Source: Acidobacteriota bacterium
GTDB taxonomy: Bacteria > Acidobacteriota > Aminicenantia > Aminicenantales > Saccharicenantaceae
Assembly (NCBI GenBank): GCA_033549365.1
Contig: JAWSUF010000007.1
Location: 83,154 to 129,890, forward strand
Reading direction: 5' to 3'
DNA: 46,737 nucleotides
Position 1 is the first letter of the stretch. Each line of letters begins with the position of its first letter. This document shows positions 7,987 through 14,700 of the stretch, one piece after another. The notes under the pieces are model-generated. The model was not told where the DNA came from. It ran no database searches and saw nothing but the letters and a program-made list of their open reading frames with translations. Made by a program: the position numbers and the translations under genes.

Positions 7987-8882
7987 CCAAGACGAAGACC
8001 ATGAAACTGACCCTCCCCCAGGACGAACTCATGAGCTGCGGCCACCTGGCCTGCCAGGGCTGCGGCGCCACTCTGGCCATGCGCTATATGCTCAAGGCCC
8101 TCGGACAAAAGACCGTGCTCTGCATTCCGGCCTGCTGCTGGGCGGTCATCGACGGGGCTTACCCCCACTCTTCTCTGGATGTTCCCATTTATCACTGTGC
8201 CTTCGAAACCGCGGCCTCGACCGCATCCGGCGTCAAGGCCGGCCTGGACATGGTCGGCGAAACCGACGTGACGGTCGTGGCCTGGGCCGGCGACGGCGGA
8301 ACCTTTGACATCGGACTTCAGGCCCTGTCCGGAACGGCCGAGAGAAACGACGACGTCATTTACGTCTGCTACGACAACGAAGCCTACATGAACACCGGAA
8401 TCCAGCGGAGTTCGGCGACGCCTTACGGCGCCTGGACGACGACGACCCCGGTCAAGCATTTCAAGACACGGCCGAAAAAAGACATCGTCGCCATTATGGC
8501 CGCTCACAGGATTCCCTATATCGCCACGGCCAGCGTCTCCCATCCCGAGGACTTCTACAAAAAAATGATCAAGGCCCGGGACATCAAGGGCACCCGTTTC
8601 TTCCACGTTTTCGCCCCCTGCCCGACGGGCTGGAAGAGCCGCCCGGAAGACAGCGTCAAGCTGGCCCGGATGGCCGTCCAGAACGGGCTTTTTCCCCTCT
8701 ACGAGATCACGGACGGAGAAAACTGGACGCTCAACCTCAAGCTGAAAGACAAGAAACCGATCATCGACTACATCCGCCTCCAAGGGCGTTTCCGCCATCT
8801 CGGCGAGACCGAGCTGCAGGCCATGCAGGATGAAGTCGACCGCAAGTGGAACAAGCTCCTCAAAAACTGCGGCGCGACATAA
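7983..8882 (+). CDS. porB: Pyruvate:ferredoxin oxidoreductase, beta subunit (TPP)
   Basis: The 299-residue chain binds thiamine diphosphate through GDGGTFDIGLQAL (103-115) and YDNEAYMNTGIQRSS (130-144), and the proximal 4Fe-4S cluster through C24 and C27 in ACQGCGA together with C19 and probably a later cysteine. The AYMNTGIQRSSATP and AWTTTTPV stretches are hallmarks of pyruvate-type beta subunits. The ATG overlaps the porA stop (ATGA at 7983-7986). With porG, porD and porA it makes a complete enzyme, pointing to anaerobic acetyl-CoA metabolism with reduced ferredoxin as the electron product. Confidence 0.93.
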   Translation: MTKTKTMKLTLPQDELMSCGHLACQGCGATLAMRYMLKALGQKTVLCIPACCWAVIDGAYPHSSLDVPIYHCAFETAASTASGVKAGLDMVGETDVTVVAWAGDGGTFDIGLQALSGTAERNDDVIYVCYDNEAYMNTGIQRSSATPYGAWTTTTPVKHFKTRPKKDIVAIMAAHRIPYIATASVSHPEDFYKKMIKARDIKGTRFFHVFAPCPTGWKSRPEDSVKLARMAVQNGLFPLYEITDGENWTLNLKLKDKKPIIDYIRLQGRFRHLGETELQAMQDEVDRKWNKLLKNCGAT

Positions 8883-8901
8883 ACACCATTCGGCTTCCCG
8901 C

Positions 8902-8931
8902 TTGCATTTTTGATCCTAGATACCCTATAAT
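8902..8931 (+). promoter_or_regulatory. sigma-70-type promoter of the TlpA-like gene
   Basis: TTGCAT (8902-8907) and a perfect TATAAT (8926-8931) are 18 bases apart. The predicted start near 8938 gives a leader of about 35 bases containing AAGGAG at 8961-8966. The site lies in the 90-base gap after porB, so the thioredoxin gene can be expressed independently of porGDAB. Confidence 0.75.
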
Positions 8932-8972
8932 AATGGTGTGTATTAGAAACCGACCCTGTGAAGGAGTGGATC

Positions 8973-9464
8973 ATGTCGATCAGCCGAACTCTCGCCGCCA
9001 TCGCCGTCTTGGCCCTTGCCGCCGGTTTGACGCCGCTTGATGTCCGGGCGGAAGCCGCCCCGGATTTCTCACTGAAGGATCTCAAGGGACTGACTCATAC
9101 CCTTTCGGATTACAAGGGCAAGGTCCTGTTCATCAACTTCTGGGCGACCTGGTGCCCGCCCTGCCGGGAGGAAATTCCGGACTTCATCGCGGCCTATAAG
9201 GAATATTCCGCCGAGGGCCTCGTGATTCTCGGAGTCTCCGTCGACCGGCTGTCACAGGCCAAGCTCGCCGATTGGGTGAAGATGGCCGAAATCAACTATC
9301 CCGTGACCTTCACCACGCCGCAGATGACCGAGCTCTACAAGCCGGGTCCCTACATCCCGGCGACCATCGTGGTCGACAAGACCGGCCGCATCCGCCACCG
9401 CCACGTCGGCGTCTTGAAAAAAGACGAACTCGTCAAGATCTTCAAGGAACTCGCGGCCGAATAG
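8973..9464 (+). CDS. TlpA-like exported thioredoxin family protein
   Basis: The 163-residue protein has a signal peptide (hydrophobic core about 7-19, likely cut after VRA near residue 26) and an AhpC-TSA/TlpA-type domain beginning APDFSLKDLKG. The active site is WCPPC with cysteines C61 and C64, preceded by FINFWATW. The later cis-proline region is YIPATIVVD. Such proteins reduce disulfides in the periplasm, often during cytochrome or envelope protein maturation. I chose the ATG at 8973 because AAGGAG sits six bases upstream; the GTG at 8958 lies before that site. No cytochrome genes are nearby, so the client is unknown. Confidence 0.88.
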   Translation: MSISRTLAAIAVLALAAGLTPLDVRAEAAPDFSLKDLKGLTHTLSDYKGKVLFINFWATWCPPCREEIPDFIAAYKEYSAEGLVILGVSVDRLSQAKLADWVKMAEINYPVTFTTPQMTELYKPGPYIPATIVVDKTGRIRHRHVGVLKKDELVKIFKELAAE

Positions 9465-9471
9465 CCGCGAG
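9450..9471. terminator. Hairpin between convergent tlpA-like and fabH genes
   Basis: CTCGCGGC (9450-9457) and GCCGCGAG (9464-9471) form an 8-bp GC-rich stem around a 6-base loop that spans the TlpA-like stop codon. It lies where two genes converge, as bidirectional terminators do. There is no U-tract on either strand, so intrinsic termination is doubtful and it may only stabilise transcript ends. Confidence 0.35.
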
Positions 9472-9486
9472 GCCGGGCCGGAGGCC

Positions 9487-10479
9487 TCACCACCTGTAGA
9501 CGATGGCCGCCCAGGTGAATCCCGCGCCGAAGGCGTCCAGGACGAGGATGCTGCCCTTGTGGAGTTTGCCCTCGGTGTAAAGCTCGTGAACGCCCAGAGG
9601 GATGGTGGCGACGGAGCAGTTGCCGTATTTGTGGATATTGACGAAGACCTTCTCCCGGGGCAGTTTCAGCCTGTCCCCGGTGGCCTCGATGATTCGGATA
9701 TTGGCCTGGTGGGGGATGAGATAGTCCACGTCCTCTCTGCTTAAACCGGCCTTTTTCAGGGCCTCCAGAGCGGCCTCTCCCATCCGTTTCACCGCATGCT
9801 TGAAGACCTCGTTTCCCTTCATATGGAGAAAGTGCTTTCTGTCGGCCACGGTTTGAGCCGAGGCCGGCAGGCGGCTTCCGCCGGCGGGATGAGACAACAG
9901 GTCAGCCAGATTGCCGTCCGCGCCCCAGAAATAAGACAGCATGCCGGACTCATCCTCGCTCTCCTCGAGGACGACGGCGCCGGCGGCGTCGCCGAAGAGA
10001 ACGCAGGTGTTGCGGTCCTCCCAGTTCGTCACCCGGGTCAGCATTTCCGGAGCCAGAAGAAGGATGCGGCGGGCCGCGCCGCTCAGGATCAGGCTCTCGG
10101 CCAGGATCAGTCCATACAGAAAACCGGTGCATCCGGCGGAAACATCGAATGCCGGGACGGGCGGACCGCCCAGGCCTTTCTGAATCCAACAGGCCGTCGA
10201 AGGGAAAATGGTATCCGGCGTATTCGTCGCCGTCAGAATGATATCCATATCCGTGATGGTCAACTTGGCATCGGCCAGCGCCGCCCGGGCCGCTTCGATT
10301 CCGAGGTCCGACGTGGCCTGATCGTCGCGGGCGATCCGCCGCTCCCGGATTCCGGTCCGGGTGACGATCCATTCGTCCGAGGTCTCGACCATTCTCTCAA
10401 GGTCGGCATTGGTCAGGATTTTTTCCGGAACGCTGATGCCCGAACCGGCGATCCTGATCTTTCGTCCATCCGCGCGCAT
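9487..10479 (-). CDS. fabH: 3-oxoacyl-ACP synthase III
   Basis: The 330-residue enzyme condenses acetyl-CoA with malonyl-ACP to start fatty acid synthesis. The catalytic triad is visible: C117 in DVSAGCTGF, H257 in LIPHQAN and N287 in KYGNCS. Its length and the N-terminal TNADLERMVETSDEWIVTRTGI stretch match FabH rather than FabB/F. The ATG at 10479 has an AAGGAG ribosome binding site in the divergent region shared with the outer-membrane protein gene at 10564. No other fab genes are adjacent, so this may be an additional or stand-alone copy. Confidence 0.93.
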   Translation of the reverse strand: MRADGRKIRIAGSGISVPEKILTNADLERMVETSDEWIVTRTGIRERRIARDDQATSDLGIEAARAALADAKLTITDMDIILTATNTPDTIFPSTACWIQKGLGGPPVPAFDVSAGCTGFLYGLILAESLILSGAARRILLLAPEMLTRVTNWEDRNTCVLFGDAAGAVVLEESEDESGMLSYFWGADGNLADLLSHPAGGSRLPASAQTVADRKHFLHMKGNEVFKHAVKRMGEAALEALKKAGLSREDVDYLIPHQANIRIIEATGDRLKLPREKVFVNIHKYGNCSVATIPLGVHELYTEGKLHKGSILVLDAFGAGFTWAAIVYRW

Positions 10480-10524
10480 TGTGTCGACTCCTTCAAAGTT
10501 TCAAGATAGCATACATGGTTTTCA

Positions 10525-10553
10525 TTGGAAAATAAACCCGCCGATGATAAAAT
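10525..10553 (+). promoter_or_regulatory. sigma-70-type promoter of the outer-membrane protein operon
   Basis: TTGGAA (10525-10530) and TAAAAT (10548-10553) are 17 bases apart. The predicted transcript start near 10560 is only about four bases before the ATG at 10564, so the message would be essentially leaderless. Confidence 0.55.
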
Positions 10554-10563
10554 GCGACCGCCC

Positions 10564-11814
10564 ATGACAAACACGCTGAGAATCCTCATTTTTCTCCTGA
10601 TCTGGGGCATGGCGCTCGGAAGCCCGGTTTTCGGACAGCTCATCGTCGGTCAGTATGAAGAGGAAGCGCCGCTCGGAACGTGGAACGCCCCGGGAGCTTT
10701 GAGCGCCGCCGCGCTCGGCATGGGCGGCACGGCGACGGCCCTGGCCTTCGATACAACCTGCCTCGTCGCCAATCCGGCTCTTCTCACCCGGCTTCCCCGC
10801 TTTTCGACCGCGGTGAGCGGGTCGAGGACATCGGCCGCTCTGTTCCGCTACGGACTGGTGAACACCGGAGTCCTGGACACCTATGAGAACCCCGTCGCCG
10901 CCCGGAACAGCCTGGATTTTGCAGGTTTTTCTTTCCGGGCCGGCGGATGGACGGCCGGGTTCTCCGTTCATAGCGGCGAGTGCTATGACCGCCCGCCTGT
11001 CGATTACAGCTACCAATTCGAGGGGCGTCCCCTGTACAACCTGAAAGACCGCCAGAGCGGCTTTTTGCGGATCGGGACCTTCGGCCTGGCCCGGCGCCTG
11101 GGGCCCTCGATCGGCGCCGGCCTGACCCTGCATGTCGCCCAAGGAACCCTGGAGAGGGAGTTCGAGGAACAGTGGATCTATTCGAATGTTCGGATCACGG
11201 ACGAAAGAAACCGGCGGTTCGAGGGTTTTTCGATGACGGCGGGAATGACATACGACGCAACCCGGTCTCTCACCCTGGCTCTCGTCGCCAGTCCCCCCTC
11301 GACTTTGAACGCCCGAAACCGCAGCCTCCTGCGTTACGAAGCGCCGCTCGGACGCACGGACATCCGCATCGCCGCCGACGCCGAGGACAAAATCCGCCGG
11401 CCGTGGCGGGCCGGCGCGGGGGCCGCCTTCACCCCGTCCTCAGTCTTCAGGCTGGCCGCAGAAATCGCCGTCGCCGGCTGGTCCGCCTACCGCATCCGGT
11501 CGTTCGGAGAGAGTCTTGAAAGATCGTTCCGCAACACGATGACGGTGCGGCTCGGCGGAGAATACCGGATCTCCCAGCGGATTTTCGGCCGGTCCGTCTT
11601 CATCCCTCTGCGGGCCGGGGCGTTTCTCGATCCGCAACCGATGAGGGAGCCTCGCTCGACTTATGGTCATCTGACTCTTGGGTCAGGGCTCGAATCCGGT
11701 CCTTTTCGGGCCGCCTTCGCCTTTTCCATCGGCCGCGAACGAGGCTCCGGCCATTCCCTCTCCGTGGCCCGGGGCGCCCTGTCTCTGGGATATGAGTGGG
11801 GAGACGGACGATGA
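10564..11814 (+). CDS. Outer-membrane beta-barrel protein, PorV/FadL-like
   Basis: After a signal peptide (core about residues 6-17, ending near PVFG) the protein has the stretch ALGMGGTATALAFDTT followed by NPALLTRLP, the N-terminal pattern of PorV/PorQ and FadL-type barrels. The remaining 350 residues alternate polar and hydrophobic residues with frequent aromatic and glycine positions, as transmembrane beta strands do. It probably sits in the outer membrane; transport or anchoring of exported proteins is possible. Starts at 10525 or 10552 lie within or upstream of the -10 box, so I prefer the ATG at 10564, giving 416 residues. Its stop overlaps the carboxypeptidase start (ATGA at 11811-11814). 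Confidence 0.72.
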   Translation: MTNTLRILIFLLIWGMALGSPVFGQLIVGQYEEEAPLGTWNAPGALSAAALGMGGTATALAFDTTCLVANPALLTRLPRFSTAVSGSRTSAALFRYGLVNTGVLDTYENPVAARNSLDFAGFSFRAGGWTAGFSVHSGECYDRPPVDYSYQFEGRPLYNLKDRQSGFLRIGTFGLARRLGPSIGAGLTLHVAQGTLEREFEEQWIYSNVRITDERNRRFEGFSMTAGMTYDATRSLTLALVASPPSTLNARNRSLLRYEAPLGRTDIRIAADAEDKIRRPWRAGAGAAFTPSSVFRLAAEIAVAGWSAYRIRSFGESLERSFRNTMTVRLGGEYRISQRIFGRSVFIPLRAGAFLDPQPMREPRSTYGHLTLGSGLESGPFRAAFAFSIGRERGSGHSLSVARGALSLGYEWGDGR

Positions 11815-13127
11815 GAACGGGCCGAAGACCGGTTTTGCCGATTTTGCGGACCGCCGTCCTTTTGATTCTCTGCCTCCAGCTCATCCCCTCGCCGGCCCCG
11901 CCGGACCACCGGGCGATGGAAATCGTCGCCGTCGAACCGGCGGCCGGAATGCGCGCCCGTCTCGCGGGACTCGGCCTCGACCCCCTCATGGAACATGAGG
12001 GGCGAATCTTCGCCGTGGCCGGACCCGCAGCTATCGCGGCTCTCATCGGGGAAAACATCCCGTTTTCCCTGGAGACCCACCGCTTCCCCGAAGCCCGCGG
12101 CGGCCGCATCGCCGTTGCCGGAGGTCTGAACGGCGCCTTCCATTCCTATGCCGAAACGGAGGCCCGTCTCAAGGACTTGGCCGCCGCCCACCCCAACCTG
12201 GCGCGCCTTCATGTCATCGGCGAAAGCCTTGAAAAGCGCCGGATCTCCGCTCTGCGAATCGGAACCGGCATTCAAGACAACCGGGCCAAACCCGCGGTTC
12301 TTTTTCTGGGCTGCCATCATGCCCGGGAATGGATTTCGGTCGAAGTCCCCCTTCTCTTCGCCGCTCATCTCCTGGAAAATTACAACAGCGATCCGGATAT
12401 CCGCCGCCTGCTCGACCGGGTCGATGCCTGGATCGTCCCGCTCGTCAACCCGGACGGACTTGAATACTCCATCCGCGTCTACCGCTACTGGCGGAAGAAC
12501 AGACGGGCCAACGGCGACGGAAGTTTCGGTGTGGATTTGAACAGGAACTTCGGCTTCCAATGGGGACTCGACAACCGCGGCTCCAGCCCCTCGCCCGCCT
12601 CAGACGTCTATCGCGGAACATCGGCCTTCTCGGAACCGGAAACGTCCGCCGTCCGGGATTTGTTCCTCCGGCACGATTTCCGGGCCGTCGTTTCCTACCA
12701 CAGCTACTCCCGGATCATTCTCTATCCCTGGGGGTTCGCCGATCTGCCGACCGAGCGCGACCTCGAAATGGAGCGGATGGCAGCCGACATGTCCGCGCTG
12801 ATGGCGCCCGTCAACGGACGCGTTTACGACTACGGGCGGGCGTCGGCATCGCTGTATCTCACCAACGGGGACACGACGGACTGGACGTTCGGGACGCGCG
12901 GCGTCCCGTCCTTCACCTTCGAACTTCCTCCCGTCGACATCCTCGGCGGCGGATTTTTCAACGCCGAAGCCGACATCATCCCCATTGTCAACGAGAACAT
13001 CCCGGCCATGTTCTACCTCTTGTCCTACGCCGCGACCGATGAGGCTTTTCCACCGCGCCGGGGAGACGAAGACCGGGACGAAAACCGGAAAAAAAAGGGT
13101 TTGACAAAACGGGACCCCCGGAGCTAA
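11811..13127 (+). CDS. Secreted M14 zinc carboxypeptidase
   Basis: The 438-residue enzyme has an N-terminal hydrophobic export segment (about residues 10-27), a propeptide-like region, and an M14 peptidase domain from about residue 110. Zinc ligands are H170 and E173 in HHAREW and H297 in YHSYS. The substrate-binding NPDG is at 213-216 and VDLNRNF at 241-247, with the catalytic glutamate E371 in FTFELPP. It removes C-terminal residues from peptides outside the cytoplasm. The charged tail after residue 420 is unusual. It overlaps the outer-membrane protein gene by four bases, and an asparagine/arginine-rich loop follows the second motif. Confidence 0.9.
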   Translation: MRTGRRPVLPILRTAVLLILCLQLIPSPAPPDHRAMEIVAVEPAAGMRARLAGLGLDPLMEHEGRIFAVAGPAAIAALIGENIPFSLETHRFPEARGGRIAVAGGLNGAFHSYAETEARLKDLAAAHPNLARLHVIGESLEKRRISALRIGTGIQDNRAKPAVLFLGCHHAREWISVEVPLLFAAHLLENYNSDPDIRRLLDRVDAWIVPLVNPDGLEYSIRVYRYWRKNRRANGDGSFGVDLNRNFGFQWGLDNRGSSPSPASDVYRGTSAFSEPETSAVRDLFLRHDFRAVVSYHSYSRIILYPWGFADLPTERDLEMERMAADMSALMAPVNGRVYDYGRASASLYLTNGDTTDWTFGTRGVPSFTFELPPVDILGGGFFNAEADIIPIVNENIPAMFYLLSYAATDEAFPPRRGDEDRDENRKKKGLTKRDPRS

Positions 13128-13139
13128 CCTGAAATCCCC

Positions 13140-13973
13140 ATGTTCGCAACACCCGTCCTCACCGCCCCCTCCGCCCGGATGATCGAAGACAGCATTTCCA
13201 AGGAGGGGCTGCCCTTCTGGGCGTTTTATCTGCTTCTCAGCATCATTCTTCTTCTCCTCATCTTCATCTTCCTTCGCGACAAGGACCTGCGACGGCGTTT
13301 GAGCGCCTTTCTCTCCCGGGCCCGGAGAAAAATGATCCGCTTCCGCCTGTCTCTCAAGATTAAAAGAGAAAAACACGCCTGCGCGGATCTGCGCAAGGAC
13401 CTGGGGAAAAAAATCTGGGCCGAAGGCCTGCCCATCGAGGGAACGGCCGACATCCGGGAGCAACTCAAAGCTTACGACGCAGAAAAGAGCCTTCTCCAGA
13501 GCACCTGGCAAGAGACGTGTTCCCGCATCGAATCCCTGACGAAAGAGGCCGAAGCGGAACGCACCCGCGCCGGCGGCCTGATCGAAGAGCGGAAGACCGC
13601 CATCCGGGAACTCGAGGAAAAAATTCGGGCAACGGCCGCCGCGGCCAAAAAGGAATCCGGAGATCCCGGGGAATCGGAAGAGTCGCTCCGCCTGAAGACC
13701 ATCCTCGGCGAGATCCGCGTCATTCAGGACGAGGCCGAAAAAACGGCCGGCGGATTCGCCGCAAATATCAAGGAGCTCGAAAAAGAACGCGACCGCATCC
13801 AGAAAAATATCATCGATCTGCGCCGCCGCACCAAGCCCCTGTTCGAGAGCCTGGGCCGGGCGGCCGACAAAACCCGTCCAGCCTTCAAGGACCTCGGTGT
13901 CATCTATTTCCAGCTCGACAGCGTCCACAACGCCATCAGGGAACTTCAGCAAAAAATCGACAAACTCCGCTAG
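13140..13973 (+). CDS. Membrane-anchored coiled-coil protein of unknown function
   Basis: The 277-residue protein has one membrane helix (about 26-46, FWAFYLLLSIILLLLIFIF), a basic patch just after it, and then long stretches of charged heptad-like sequence (about 70-275) that should form a coiled coil. I do not recognise a catalytic motif. It starts 12 bases after the carboxypeptidase stop and is probably the last gene of that operon. A structural or envelope-spanning role is possible, but nothing in the sequence proves it. A repeat element follows directly after it. Confidence 0.6.
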   Translation: MFATPVLTAPSARMIEDSISKEGLPFWAFYLLLSIILLLLIFIFLRDKDLRRRLSAFLSRARRKMIRFRLSLKIKREKHACADLRKDLGKKIWAEGLPIEGTADIREQLKAYDAEKSLLQSTWQETCSRIESLTKEAEAERTRAGGLIEERKTAIRELEEKIRATAAAAKKESGDPGESEESLRLKTILGEIRVIQDEAEKTAGGFAANIKELEKERDRIQKNIIDLRRRTKPLFESLGRAADKTRPAFKDLGVIYFQLDSVHNAIRELQQKIDKLR

Positions 13974-13988
13974 CATTTTGACCCTCCG

Positions 13989-14050
13989 GGCGAGCCGATC
14001 CGGCCGCATCTGCTGCTTGAGCTACGTCGAGCAGGCTGCGACGAAGCCGG
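13989..14050. repeat. Nested palindromic intergenic repeat, copy 1
   Basis: GGCGAGCCGATC (13989-14000), three variable bases and CCGCATC (14004-14010) recur at 26714-26735. Here they lead into a nested hairpin: CCGGC 14000-14004 with GCCGG 14046-14050, CGCA 14005-14008 with TGCG 14037-14040, and CTGCTTGA 14013-14020 with TCGAGCAG 14027-14034 around the loop GCTACG. It fills most of the gap between the coiled-coil gene and queH and looks like a REP-type dispersed element. Confidence 0.6.
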
Positions 14051-14092
14051 AATGGTCGGATAGAGTTTTCACGCACAGTTTCGGAGCCGGGC

Positions 14093-14121
14093 TGGACGGG
14101 ATGAGGATCGGCGGCTACAAT
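14093..14121 (+). promoter_or_regulatory. Possible promoter of queH-hypF
   Basis: TACAAT at 14116-14121 is preceded after 17 bases by TGGACG (14093-14098), a weak -35 match. The predicted start would fall at about 14128, exactly the queH ATG, implying a leaderless message. The -10 is credible; the -35 is not strong. Confidence 0.4.
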
Positions 14122-14127
14122 GGCGGC

Positions 14128-14700
14128 ATGGAAAGGCCGCGCATTCTGCTCCATGCCTGCTGCGCTCCGGACGCCCTCTATGTCGCCGGGATCCTGGCCG
14201 GAGAATACGCCGCCTGCCTGTACTTCTACAACCCCAACATCCATCCCGAAGACGAACACGATCTGAGGCTCCGTGAGACGGAAAAGGCCGCCCGGATCCT
14301 GGGCGTCCCCATTTTCGTCGAGCCCCCGGACGCCGCACGATGGTTCGATCTGACCCGGGCTTTCCGAAACGAGCCGGAGAAAGGCCGGCGCTGCGACGTC
14401 TGTTACGCCGTGAGGATCCAAAAGACCGCGCAAAAAGCCTCCGATCTCGGGATCCCCGTTTTTACAACCGTCATGTCGCTCAGCCCCTGGAAAAAGGCCG
14501 CCGTCATCAACAGGATCGGCCGCATGTTCGCCGCCCGCCACGGCCTCACGTTCCTGGAGGCCGACTTCAAGAAAAAAAACGGCTTCCATCACAGCGTCGC
14601 CCTGAGCCGGGAAAAGGGGATCTATCGTCAGAATTATTGTGGCTGCCTGTTCAGCCTCGAGGCGGCGCGCTGCCGGGGCGCCGGGGGAGCGACGGCATGA
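14128..14700 (+). CDS. queH: Epoxyqueuosine reductase QueH
   Basis: This 190-residue protein is a DUF208/QueH enzyme, which reduces epoxyqueuosine to queuosine in tRNA and replaces the cobalamin enzyme QueG. The cysteine pairs expected for its metal centres are present: C11-C12 in HACCAP, CDVC in RRCDVCYAVR near residue 90, and YCGC near 172. FYNPNIHPEDEHDLRLRE is a typical family stretch. No ribosome binding site precedes the ATG at 14128; a TACAAT box ends six bases before it. An in-frame ATG at 14101 is possible but would precede that box. The stop overlaps hypF (ATGA at 14697-14700). Other queuosine genes are absent here. Confidence 0.88.
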   Translation: MERPRILLHACCAPDALYVAGILAGEYAACLYFYNPNIHPEDEHDLRLRETEKAARILGVPIFVEPPDAARWFDLTRAFRNEPEKGRRCDVCYAVRIQKTAQKASDLGIPVFTTVMSLSPWKKAAVINRIGRMFAARHGLTFLEADFKKKNGFHHSVALSREKGIYRQNYCGCLFSLEAARCRGAGGATA

